The notes: generated from the letters alone by a model not told the origin. A stretch of 64,000 bases of DNA from Cladorhizidae sp. MBARI D1340-BT2 (GCA_028752905.1 JAQNBH010000014.1:31334276-31398275), one strand, 5' to 3'. Shown: positions 52,199 to 63,851, counted from the stretch's first letter. Numbers and translations are program-made.

Positions 52199-53462
52199 CT
52201 GCAAAGTCACATGTGGTTTTAAAGTTATTCTAAGGGACTATTGGCGGACATACAAAATGTATATATTATGCATACATGGCATACTCTGAAAGGTTGCAAC
52301 AACAGAAGCCACAGAATCCATGAGATTGAGGAATAGTTTATTCAAACAGTTTATCATGACATGCAGATTCTGATTAGGATTAAATTTAACCACCTAGTTG
52401 AATGTAAAGTTCACCAGTTATATTATTAATCCTGGTTTTTCTCTGTGTGCTGAGAAATAGTCAGGTCAAATTCTGACTCAATTTTTGTTCTTGCATTCTC
52501 TGCCATCACGAGCATTGAGTGAATACTAATTTGGTAAAAATAGATATATCGTAACAGTCAGATCAAACTATGTAATTAAATTTACAATGACATTCACTAT
52601 AATCAACTTTAATTTTTGGTCTCTCGATGTTTAGACTAGATGCCCAAGCCTTCATTGGCAATGAATTACCACTGGACTGGGAGACACTGTGTTCACCAGT
52701 AATTTTGCTACCATACCAATATGGTACTTGCAGTAAATTAGGTCTTTAAAAATAGATGGGCCTGTTTGGGTGATCACAAATGGGCAAGGCAGCATTGAAG
52801 TCCAAACAAAGGCATCTTAAGTAAGACATTCTATAAGTTTCTTGGGAACAAGGTCAAACTTCTGCCTGGAAGTTGCATATCCAGGAAGATACAGACTCCA
52901 AATGGTATCAAGACAGAGATTTTTTCTTGAGTGATAGTTGTCCACCATTACAAGAAGAACTAGAAAACTTTGTTCACTAGGAGAAGAAAAAGTGTGTACA
53001 CATCTAAACTTTAAATTGGAGTGCACCCAATGGTAACTTAGGTGGGTGAATTGCATTGCACTATAAGCCTGGATAACTTTTCATGATGACCAAATTTTGT
53101 TAGCAATACCTTGACCAATGCCTGAGTGACATTAAACATGATGCAAGTATTTATTTTAGTTTTCAAGCAAAGATACCAGAATAATGTTATGCAGTAGAAA
53201 CTTCATTGCAGCTACTAGTGCCCCATGCAGTAATATCTACTCCACTTCAAGACACCTTACGAGGGCATAAATTCTAAGAGATTACACGTTCCTGCTCAGT
53301 CCCTCAATTAAAAATACAAATAATAATCTTCAAGAAATCATTTTAATTTTTTTTTTACATTCATCACAATTATGGTCATCACTAAATTACATATCTACTT
53401 CCAATATCTGTGCATAGAGTTTGATTTGTGATGTAATATGTATCATTTCTTTAAGGAATCTT

Positions 53463-53506
53463 TCATGTGTCTATTTGGAGATCAAACTTACAACTGAAAG
53501 GATAAC
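53463..53506 (-). pseudogene. Terminal-exon relic, epsilon type
   Basis: Minus-strand GYPFSCKFDLQIDT then TGA, the relic closest to alpha at the cysteine. CTTTACAG precedes it. Confidence 0.57.
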
Positions 53507-54670
53507 CTGTAAAGGCATATGATGTAGTCTTAATTATTATAAAGAACTTCTTTCTATCACACAATTAACTTAATGCAATACCTATATGTTATGCATATAT
53601 GGCATATGCTGAAAGGTTAAGAAAGTCGACACAATAGAAGTTACTGAGACAGCAGGAAAGATTGGAAAAAAATTTCAATCTCTTCTAGCAACATACAGGT
53701 TCTTAGAAGATTAAACTGAGTCCACCAAAATCCTGTATAGTTCAGCAGTGTTATTGTTGGTCCTGGCTGGACTCTTTTCGGGGAAATTATCTGGTCAAAT
53801 TCTGTAATCAATTTAGTTCATTTTGTTTAACTCTTTAAAATGCAAACATGCATATTCAGTTTAGGGGAACTTGATGCAATGGAAGCCACTGAGACACCAG
53901 GAAAACCTGAGGAATAGTCAATATAATATGACATCCAGATTCTGACAGCATTAAACTGAAGTGAGGTAGAAGCCAGTAAATAAGTCTCTTTGCTGAGAAA
54001 TAGTCCCATCAAACTATTTTGTTCATGCTTTATCTGCAGTCATGAGGATTGGGTGTGCATGACTGTTCTACTTCCACTTGATCATTCAAGATGAGATCCA
54101 TTTACAACCACTCTAAAGATGACTTTGTTGCATTGAATCTCTTTCTGTCAAATGACTTTAACCCAACCTACTCAACATCAAATGTAAATAATCCCTAGTC
54201 CATCTTGAAGAAAGCAGTTGAACATGCAAGTGAGCTCTTCATCCCTCTCTCATCAAGCTGCCTCGGAGGTATCACAATGGCATTCCATGTGGACAGACTA
54301 TAGCTACTTATATGGTATATATATACTTTCAACAAGTAGTTTTCTATTCTTCTTCTTTTTTTTATGTTGAGGGTGGAGACATTTTTGGTAAGATGTCCTT
54401 TACTTTAGAAAACTGGTTGGCACTCCAAAGTTATTGGAACTAGCAAGCATAAAATGTAGCAACTTCTGACCATGCGCACCGGATTATTCCAGGACCCTCC
54501 TCCTATTCTCCCTGCCAATCTTTGCCAAATCAAAGAAGAAAGGGGTGAAAGGGTGCCTCCCTTGCCAGAGCCCCTTATACTTTTGGGATGTCCTTGCATA
54601 GAAATGCAGAAAGGAAGCTAAGTATGCCAATAGAGACAATTGGGGGCTGAAAATTAGGATCTAATTAGGA

Positions 54671-54926
54671 ATGAGTGGAGACAGCAGGAGTTTCGAAAGA
54701 ATTTCAAAATCAGAGTCATTTTCAGATTAGCTGAGGACACAACTGACCAGAGTGATGGATGAATAATACACTCATACATTGTGTATCACAACCGTCGCAA
54801 GATATCAACAGAAGAATGGAGACCAGAATGAAAGAACAACGAGAAGCCTGTAAAGAGTGTGCTAAAGAGAAATCTGCAATTGCTGAACGTGCATCAGAGA
54901 GTGGACATTCTATTGTGTGGGAGTAA
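54671..54926 (+). mobile_element. GIY-YIG (Penelope-like) retroelement fragment, copy 7 (best preserved)
   Basis: Open plus-strand frame 54816-54926 (36 codons) reads METRMKEQREACKECAKEKS and on to AIAERASESGHSIVWE. This is the pattern of the distal GIY-YIG nuclease region (RLETRLKEH...KSAIAEHA...H.I.W) of Penelope-like retroelements. The preceding RKNFKIRVIFR segment (about 54690-54730) is in another frame. No reverse transcriptase domain is nearby. Confidence 0.62.
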
Positions 54927-56330
54927 TATTAAGTGCATTAAAATCACCTTCTCGACAAATTGTATACACTTGATGTTTCCACTAGATGCCCTAGCCTTCA
55001 TCAGAGAATAATATATAAAGCATATTTATTATTTATTATACAGTCGTGTATTATTGTTTGGGTGATATTTGGATTGCTTTTTTTCTTTTTACTATTTATT
55101 TATTTAGTTATCTATTTTTTGCTGTCACAAACAGTTAACATGCTGGACGCGTTGCCTATTGGTATATTTCAAGCTCATACAAGTCTTAGCATCTCATTAT
55201 AGCTAAAGCAAGACCTCGAGAGAGAAGTTGATGATTGAAATCATTGTAATTATGCTCCTGTTTGAGGTATAACAAAGATGTATGTCTCAATTAATGGACT
55301 CATGGAAGGTTTTTATGGATCCTCCATGCATTTAGTTGTTTCAACTTTTCCAAACTCATCACTTCATGCAGGATCTTCACTTCAGACAACTTTGATAAGT
55401 GGAACTTTATGTGCATGAAAGTGGCTTCAGTTTAATCTGATCAAATTCTGCATGTCGTAATACTATAAAAGAGATTATTCCTCTGGGATTCCTTTAAAAG
55501 TTTTTCGTGGTCAATGATTTTATGCTGGACTCAGAGATAGTGTTCACTCAAAAAAATAAGAAAAGTAAGTCACTCTAATCATATAATATGGCACTTGCAA
55601 TTAAAGATTGTACGCAAAGAATTGTTTCTGTTTGAGTTGTCAACAGAGGCAAAGAGACATGCAATTCATAATTTAGGACAAATGGGGGGGGGGGGAAATT
55701 ATATGCACATGCTTCTTTGAAAGAAGGACTGGCTTGTGCATATTACCAGTATATCTAGCAAAAGACACACTGCTATAGCCAATGCCACCTTGGCTCCTTC
55801 AGGGACAGTTCTCCACCAATATAAGGAAAGATAGAAAACATTGTTTACCTCTGAAAGAAGCAAATGTGTGTGTAGAACTTCATTTGCAGTGGAATAAATG
55901 TAGCTAAATATTGAATATTGGACTACATATATAGGCAGCACTGCACCATGCATCAGCATGCACATGTTTTTGTCTGATTGACAGTCAAATTCTGTTTTAA
56001 GTGTCTTGACCAAACTGGATAAAATGTAAATATTATTAGTTTCAATTTTGTTTTGGAATATCAGATCTAATATTAGTGTATTGTAGTTGAAACATCAGTG
56101 CTACTAGTGCATCACGCAATCATATCTCCTCCTCTTCAAGACACTCTATAAGGGCATCAGATTGACAAAACATGCCTGCTGTGCCCCTCAATATAATAGT
56201 AGTCAACACATCTCATTTTAATATTAGTACACTACAATTATATTCATCAATAAATAACAAATCAATTATAACATTAACAATTATTCATATGTTATGAAGA
56301 TCATATATTTCTGTTATAAATCTTGATCTT

Positions 56331-57028
56331 TCAATCATCCACATCGAGATCAAGCATACAATTGAAAATGCCTCCCTTAAAGTCATGTTCATTTTTTGTT
56401 ATCTTGAGCTTGTCAATCTTATTGATCACATCAAAGTCTGCATTCCTTCCATGTACAAATGTGAATTTAAGCAAACATTCTCCATGATGCCCCAGCAGAG
56501 TCAGCTTGAGACCAGGGCAGCCAATTACACCGTCATCATTACCAAAGCCACTTTTGATTCCCCTAGCCTGAAACAAAATAAGACAGAGAGTTTGGATTAA
56601 TACACAAGCTCAATATTGTGCTAACTATGCTTCTAGGACAAACTATGCTGTTAAGATTTCCATTTATGCCACTTGGCTAAAACTTAGAAATTATGTACTA
56701 TTGGAAGTTCTAAGCAGCAGCCTGTCTACTACATCAGCCTATATCCAGTTACAAATTTGAAGTAGAAGTGCATATAGTATATGCTTTACCTCGATTGTAT
56801 CGCTTGACTCCGGCTCAAGTTTTTTATCGTCCCCTATCCACTTGCCTTTTTCCAGGGGAAGGCATTTAACAAGGAAGGTGAGAACACTCTTGTTCTCCAT
56901 TTTTATATGGACTTCTACAAGAAAAAAGCAATAATAAACCAACCAAAACATTACTCTAGAAAATATTTCTATTAAAATGTGCAAAAAATGTTCAGTAACA
57001 ATCTATAGATCTTACCTGGAGCTGACAT
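56331..57028 (-). CDS. Alpha gene, copy 7: 124-residue protein of unknown function
   Basis: Exon 1 57016-57028, exon 2 56790-56914, exon 3 56331-56567. Introns are 101 and 222 bp with canonical sites; intron 2 is 64 bp shorter than in other copies. Against the central type it carries Q21K, D110K, R117M and E121D. The first three are shared with the copy at 13599, so the two outer genes form an older protein type. The reading frame is fully open in spite of heavy divergence in introns and flanks. Confidence 0.72.
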
Positions 57029-57132
57029 ATTGAGGAAGAGTAATGTTGATTAGCCGTCTACTACATATGAAGTTTGGAGTTCCACTGGTTTGTAGAGGAA
57101 AATATGATGATAGATGAATAAAGAAAAGCTCT

Positions 57133-57142
57133 CTATATATAC
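57133..57142 (-). promoter_or_regulatory. TATA box of alpha copy 7
   Basis: Minus-strand TATATATAG replaces the TATAAATAG of the other copies, at the same distance from the ATG. Confidence 0.58.
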
Positions 57143-59978
57143 CGAGATACCAAGGTGGTTTTCAAATTTATTTCAAGGAGCTGATTGCTTTTGCACAGTA
57201 CACCATATGCAAATACTTACTGTATGCAAGTGTATTCTGATAAATTAGGGAAATTTATAATAACCTAAACTGAAGCCTCTGAGAAAGCAGGAAAACATGA
57301 TTGTAGTTCCTGAGGAATAATTGAAACACTCTACCAATGCAGTATGACATGCAGATTCTAAGCTGAAGCCACCTATAGAGTAGGAAACAAAGTTTACAGA
57401 GAGGAATTCTAACTAACTCCTTTCTACGTCAACAAATGCAGAACAGCTGTGATGTCTGCAAATCCCAGGATACACCAACTGTAGTAATAATCAGACTACA
57501 AACTCAGGAATAGTAGCAGCATTGATAGATAATGGCTTGAATTTGACGGCAGAGAATTTCTGCTGGTCTAAGAGATGTTGTTTGCCCAGAAAAAATTAGA
57601 AGTTAAAGCAATCATACCAAATGTGATACTTGCAGTAGCTTATGCTTCAAAATTACAGGAACAATCTTGTATTTTGATGGGGAAGGTGGCATGGAAGTCT
57701 CAATTAAGGCATTTAATGAAGGACATTATATAAGGCATAAGTGTTTCTTGGGAACAAGGTCAGACTTGGTGCCTGGTAGAATCAAGAAATATACAGACTG
57801 CAATAGTCAATGGAAGCAAGCACAGATTTGTCTTCACCGACAATTCTAGACAAAAACAAAAAAGCTAGGGAACTTTGTTCAACACTGGAACAAGAAAAGG
57901 GAAGGATATCCCATACTACACTTATTTTGGAGTGAAGTTAATGTGTACTAAATGTGGACTTGTAGATTAAGTTAGAAAGAGCATTGCACTGCTAATCAGG
58001 ACTACTGTTAATCCTACCTGTTTGGTAACCAAAAAAAATTCTCAGTGTCTTGACCAATGTCTGAGTGACATTAAACATGATGTACACACTGGTTTAATTT
58101 TTTTAAACAAAGATTCCAGAGTAATATTCTGCAGTAGAAACTTCCGTGCAGCTACTAGTGCATAATGCAGAAATATCCACTTCAAGACTACTTATGTGGA
58201 CATTTCCTAAGGGACAATGTCTTGCCAGCTCAGTCCCTCAACTAATGATCAAGAAAGGTCATTTTTATTTTGATGCAATGAGAAGATCAGATATATTGAG
58301 GATAATCTCAATCTGTCATTTGTCCACTTGGAAATCCAGCTCACATAAAAGACCAACTGCAAAGTCACATGTGGTTTTAAAGTTATTTTAAGGGACTGCT
58401 TGCAGACATACAAAATGTATATATTGTGCATACATGGCATACTCTGAAAGGTTGCAACAACAGAAGCCACAGAGACGATGAAAGATCGAGGAAATGTTTA
58501 TTCAGACAGTTCTATCATGACAAGCAGATTCTGATTAGGATTAAATTTAACCACCTAGATGAATGTAAGTTCACCAGTTATATTATTAGTCCTGGCTTTA
58601 CTCTTTGCTGAGAAATACTCAGGTCAAATTCTGAATCAAATTTGGTTCTTGCATTCTCTGCCATCACGAGCATTGAGTGAATACTAATTTGGCAAAAATA
58701 GAAATATCGTAACAGTCAGATCAAACTATGTAATTAAATTTACAATGACATTCACTATAATCAACTTAAATTTTTGGTCTCTCGATGTTTAGACTAGATG
58801 CCCAAGCCTTCATTGGCAATGAATTACCACTGGACTGGGAGATACTGTGTTCACCAGTAATTTTGCTACCATACCCCAATATGGTACTTGCTTTTCTGAG
58901 AAATTGTCCAGTCAAATTCTGTAATCAATTTAGTTCGTTTTGTTTACCTATATATTAATCATTCCTGCATATTGTGGTTAGGGGAAGTTGATAAAATGGA
59001 AGCCACTGAGACAACAGGAAAACTGTGGAATAGTTTATTCTATCAACATGCAAATTCTGACAGCATTAAACTGAAGTGAGGTAGAAGCCAGTAAAGAGGT
59101 CTCTTTGCTGAGAAATAGTCCCATCAAACTCTTTTGTTCATGCTTTATCTGAAGTAATGAGGATTGGGTGTGCATGACTGTTCTACTTCAACTTGATCAT
59201 TCAAGATTAGGTTACACTTACAACCACTCCAAAGATGACTTTGTTAAATTGAATCTCTCTCTGTCAAATGACTTCACCTAACCTACTCAAAATCAAATAT
59301 AAATATCCATAGTCCCCATCCTGAAGAAAGCAATTGAACATGTAAGTGAGCTCTTCATTCCTCTCATCCAGATGCCTCGGAGGTAGTACCATCACATTCC
59401 ATGTTCACATCAGACACACATCGAGTAATCTTTACACACTTAAGCAATGCACAATCAAAGCAATAACTAGAGAGATAAACTGTCAGACTTAGAATCTTCT
59501 CTTCAGAAGTTAGCCTGCTCTCCTAAAGAGACTTACCTCTCTGATTTTTATATCAGCTTTTTCTTTTCTAAACCTTCTAATGAGAAATGTTATGAATTAT
59601 CCTGGCTTAGCTTTTTCACGTTCAACACTTTGGAAGAAGAAAATGTGAGCATATCTAGAACACTACAATTAAAAGTCTAGGGTAGCTAAATATGGTCAAA
59701 GATATGGGGAACACTAATCAAGTAAATTTTGGGGGTTGGTGAACATCTTTTGTTCTCGTTTGTTGACCAATCTCTGAGTGACATTGAACATGATGTACAC
59801 ACTGGCCTGTTTTTTAAGCATAGATCCCAGAGTAATATTCTGCAGTAGAAACTAAAGCACAGCTACTAGTGCCCCATGCAGTAATATCTTCTCCTCCACT
59901 TTGAGACATCCTATGTGGATATTATTCCTAAGGGACAGCACATGCCCATGCTCAGTTCCTCAACTAATGATCAAGAAA
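57143..59978. repeat. Recombinant array stretch: beta, delta-like, gamma end, delta promoter-side
   Basis: Beta module (relic at 58316) runs into delta-like sequence at about 58640-58890. It then jumps at 58890/58891 to the late part of gamma (cttttctgagaaattgtcc) and on to delta-type sequence until the retroelement at 59979. The gamma relic is missing. No gene. Confidence 0.55.
58316..58356 (-). pseudogene. Terminal-exon relic, beta type
   Basis: Same variant as the relic at 15607 (CACATAAAAG, GACCAACTGC), so it belongs to the older beta class. Confidence 0.5.
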
Positions 59979-60169
59979 TGTAAAGAATAAGGCATCCGCC
60001 TATTTGCATCAAACTCGCACAAAACATCATGTGGTGATTAACAATGCTGTCATTGACTGACAATGCCTGGTAAAGGGCTTACATTAGGTAAGGGATCTAC
60101 GCGAGGTAACGGGTCAATAGCTACCTATACATATGCGTGTGCGTGTTAGTTACTGTTGGTTATTGTCTA
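59979..60169 (-). repeat. Probable 3' LTR (single copy)
   Basis: Lies between the polypurine tract and the TG/CA-type outer boundary, about 190 bp. The outer end is CTTTACA, but the inner end reads TAGACA rather than TG, and there is no second LTR to compare. The boundary is tentative. Confidence 0.35.
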
Positions 60170-60170
60170 C

Positions 60171-60180
60171 TTCCCCCTAG
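60171..60180 (-). other. Polypurine tract (plus-strand primer site) of the retroelement
   Basis: Minus-strand CTAGGGGGAA directly upstream of the probable 3' LTR and about 100 bp past the integrase stop codon, as in Ty3/gypsy elements. Confidence 0.4.
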
Positions 60181-60276
60181 TCTTTGGCCAGTAGGGGTAA
60201 AGGCTGGTAGTGTTCTCTCTTCAGAAAAGCTGATACCCAAGCCGATTGGGTGGCTTTCGCTGTCTGTCGGATCTTC

Positions 60277-61842
60277 TCAACGGTGGCTTGGGTTGGGCGG
60301 TGATAAGGGTCCTTGGTTGGAGGAGGCCTCGGAGGCCTGGGGCGTAACTGGCGGAGGAGCTGTAGGGGGGGTGGATGGTAGAGCAGAGAGAGGGGGCCGG
60401 GCCGGAGTAGCAGGGGAGGGGGCGTCGGGAAACGGAAGTATCTCTGGGATCGGGGGGGAAATCACAGGATCCGGTGTGGTGGTGGTGCTCTGTGGAACGG
60501 GGGGCAAGTGGATGGCGATATTGGGTGGTGGGTGGTGGGGTGGTTTAGAGGCTGCGATGTCCTCCAGGATAGACCGTTGTGACGGTTGGGTTTTGACCGG
60601 GGTGAATCGCCTGAGGTAGCGCCTGTTGCGGAGGGTCAGGCGGCTTGATCCGTCGACTCTGATTCCGTATTGGTGAAATTGTTTGACTTCAACAACGCAG
60701 CCGGTGCGGTCCCATTTGTTGGGAAAGTTCCCTGTCTGGTTTTGTAGGCACACCCGGTCTCCAACTTTAAGCGGGGAAAGCTGTCTTGTGTGCTCCGTCC
60801 AACGCTCTTGGGCCAGGCTGTGTCTCTGGTGTAGGCCTGTCTCTCTCTGTGAGAGGTTATCCTGCCATGTAGGGTGAGGGTGGTATTTTCCTGGGACGAG
60901 GGGGATGAGATCCCGAGTTGGGCGGCCGAAGAGGCATGTGGCAGGTGACTGCTTGGTGGCAGGATCAGGTGAGTTGCGGTATAGGAGTATGGCACGTTGT
61001 CCTGCGTCCACATCGATGTCACCATCAGAGCCAACGTTGCCGGCTATGATTCTCTTGACAGTCTTAACTGCTATTTTGGCCCGGCAGTTGCCGTGGGAAA
61101 AAGCCACTGAGGTGAGGCGATGGTGGACCCGCCAGTCACGGAGCAGTTGCGTGGTCTCGTGAGCTGTGAATTCAGGGCCCCCGTCCGAGGCAAGCTCATC
61201 CGGAATGCCATAGGTGGCGAAGGTGTGTCGTAGTATGGCGACGAGGCCTTTGGATCCTCCTCTTGCCCTGGCGAGGATGGGCCAGTTTGTGTATCTGTCC
61301 ACGATTACTAAGTAGGCATGGCCTTTGTAATGAAAATAGTCGGCGCAGATACATTGGAAAGGGTATTCCGACGGCGTGGTAGGTGTGGGTGGCAGAGCTG
61401 CCTGTGAGGGTGCGATCCGGTTGCAGGTAGTGCATGAAGATCGTAGCTGGTGGATGTCGGCAGTGATGCCAGGCCAGAAGATCGAGGTCTCAGCTCGTGC
61501 GGTCATGGCAGAGGTGCCCTGGTGAGCCGCGTGGAGAGCGGTGAGACACGCTTTCCTGAGGGATGGGGGGATGACGATGCGATCTTTGTAGATAGCGATG
61601 CCGTCAGTAGCATAGAGATGCTGGCGTACGTTGAAGTATTCCCTGATGGTAGGGGGTGTCAGAAGTCGAGTGTCGGGCCATCCTTCCTCGATTGTGTCGA
61701 GGAGTTTGGACATGGTCTCGTCTGAGGAGGTGGCGGTCTGGACCTCTTCCCAGGTGGTTATGGATGTGGCCGAGAGTGTGGAGATCAGGGACTCGTGGAG
61801 GAGGGTTTCCATAGGGCTTGAAGAAAGCAGTTGGACATGCAA
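60277..61842 (-). pseudogene. Ty3/gypsy integrase, open but catalytically altered and truncated
   Basis: A 521-codon open frame. The first nine or so residues (MHVQLLSSS) come from array DNA fused to the broken element. Residues 10-95 are the linker after RNase H. A zinc-binding HHCC domain is at H104, H107, C137 and C140. The rve core has D168 (CADYF) and D220 (SDGGPEF). The DD35E position 256 is Lys (AAA) instead of the catalytic Glu, one transition away from GAA, and nearby NGRA-type sequence reads NCRA. A C-terminal DNA-binding domain follows (VGDRVCLQNQTG... KWDRTGCVVEV, about 365-425), then a proline-rich tail to 521. In the family integrase inserts the element cDNA into the genome; loss of the glutamate should abolish that. 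The long frame with no stop argues for recent insertion. Confidence 0.8.
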
Positions 61843-62277
61843 GTGAGCTCTTCATCCCAAGCTGCCTCGGAGGTATCACAATGGCATTCCATGTGGACAG
61901 ACTATAGCTACTTATATGGTATATACTTTCAACAAGTAGTTTTCTATTCTTCTTCTTTTTTTTATGTTGAGGGTGGAGACATTTTTGGTAAGATGTCCTT
62001 TACTTTAGAAAACTGGTTGGCACTCCAAAGTTATTGGAACTAGCAAGCATAAAACATAAAATGTAGCAACTTCTGACCATGCGCACCTGATTATTCCAGG
62101 ACCCTCCTCCTATTCTCCCTGCCAATCTTTGCCAAATCAAAGAAGAAAGGGGTGAAAGGGTGCCTCCCTTGCCAGAGCCCCTTATACTTTTGGGATGTCC
62201 TTGCATAGAAATGCAGAAAGGAAGCTAAGTATGCCAATAGAGACAATTGGGGGCTGAAAATTAGGATCTAATTAGGA

Positions 62278-62533
62278 ATGAGTGGAGACAGCAGGAGTTT
62301 CGCAAGAATTTCAAAATCAGAGTCATTTTCAGATTAGCTGAGGACACAACTGACCAGAGTGATGGATGAATAATGCACTCATACATTGTGTATCACAACC
62401 ATCGCAGGATACCAACAGAAGAATGGAGACCAGAATGAAAGAACAACGAGAAGCCTGTAAAGAGTGTGCTAGAGAGAAATCTGCAATTGCTGAACGTGCA
62501 TCAGAGAGTGGACATTCTATTGTGTGGGAGTAA
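62278..62533 (+). mobile_element. GIY-YIG (Penelope-like) retroelement fragment, copy 8
   Basis: Open 36-codon frame 62423-62533, nearly identical to copy 7 (one K-to-R change, CAREKS). Confidence 0.6.
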
Positions 62534-63810
62534 TATTAAGTGCATTAAAATCACCTTCTCGACAAATTGTATACACTTGATGTTTCCACTAGATGCCCTA
62601 GCCTTCATCAGAGAATAATATATAAAGCATATTTATTATTTATTATACAGTCGTGTATTATTGTTTGGGTGATATTTGGATTGCTTTTTTCTTTTTACTA
62701 TTTATTTATTTAGTTATCTATTTTTTGCTGTCACAAACAGTTAACATGCTGGACGCGTTGCCTATCGGTATATTTCAAGCTCATACAAGTCTTAGCATCT
62801 CATTATAGCTAAAGCAACACCTCGAGAGAGAAGTTGATGATTGTAATCATTGTAATTATGCTCCTGTTTGAGGTGTAACAAAGATGTAAGTCTCAATTAA
62901 TGGACTCATGGAAGGTTTTTATGGATCCTCCATGCATTTAGTTGTTTCAACTTCTCCAAACTCATCACTTCATGCAGGATCTTCACTTCAGACAACTTTG
63001 ATAAGTGGAACTTTATGTGCATCAAAGTGGCTTCAGTTTAATCTGATCAAATTCTGCATGTCGTAATACTATAAAAGAGATTATTCCTCTGGGATTCCTT
63101 TAAACGTTTTTCGTGGTCAATGATTTTATGCTGGACTCAGAGATAGTGTTCACTCAAAAAAATAAGAAAAGTAAGTCACTCTAATCATATAATATGGCAC
63201 TTGCAATTAAAAATTGTACGCAAAGAATTGTTTCTGTTTGAGTTGTCAACAGAGGCAAAGAGACATGCAATTCATAATTTAGGACAAAAGGGGGGGGGAA
63301 ATTATATGCACATACTTCTTTGAAAGAAGGACTGGCTTGTGCATATTACCAGTATATCTAGCAAAAGATATAGTTCAACACTGGAAGAGGGAAAGGGAAG
63401 CATATCGCATACTACTCTTATATTGGAGTGAAGTCAATGGTTGCTAAATGTGGACTGGTAGATTAAGTTATAGGGAACATTGCACTGCTGATCAGGACTA
63501 CCATTCTTCTTTCATATTTGGTGACCAAATTTTGTTCTCAGTCTCTTGATCAATGTCTGAGTGACATCATGATGTATGCATTGGTCTGATTTTTTAAGCA
63601 TAGTTCCCAGAGTAATATTCTTCAGTAGAAACTTCCATGCAACTATGCATAATGCAGAAATATCTTCCTCCACTTCAAGACACCCTATGAAGACATTATT
63701 TCTAAGGGACAACACATGCCTTCTCAGTCCCTCGTCTAATGATCAAGAACAGGTTATTTTTAATTTGATGCAGTCAGAAGATCAGAGATTTGGAGGATAA
63801 TCTCAATCTG

Positions 63811-63851
63811 TCATTTGTCCACTTGGAAATCCAGCTCACAGAAAAGACCAC
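63811..63851 (-). pseudogene. Terminal-exon relic, beta type
   Basis: Minus-strand GLFCELDFQVDK then TGA, as at 25205. Confidence 0.55.

Larger units (their letters stand above)
51115..56330. repeat. Array modules: gamma end, delta, epsilon, alpha spacer (older set)
   Basis: Closely related to 8300-13598, for example the stretch at 51568-51777 matches 8773-8982. It has relics at 52158 and 53463, a GIY-YIG fragment at 54671 and a 12-base G run near 55686. Minus-strand ATTAAA at 56217-56222 lies about 110 bp past the stop of the next alpha gene. No intact gene. Confidence 0.6.
59979..61816 (-). mobile_element. 5'-truncated Ty3/gypsy LTR retrotransposon fragment
   Basis: GC-rich insert in AT-rich array DNA, coding on the minus strand. 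It keeps the integrase end of pol, a proline-rich tail, a polypurine tract and a probable 3' LTR, but no gag, protease, reverse transcriptase or 5' LTR. The left boundary is at TGTAAAG (59979), which reads CTTTACA at the element's 3' end. The right boundary is at 61816/61817, where array sequence cttgaagaaagcag resumes. The two flanks come from different modules, so no target-site duplication is expected or seen. Confidence 0.78.

Noticed and set aside
55686..55697. G12 run as a regulatory element
   Set aside because: Simple homopolymer present only in two older modules (also near 63290) and variable in length.
60137..60619. 160-codon plus-strand open frame rich in Gly and Val
   Set aside because: Antisense of the proline-rich tail of the integrase.
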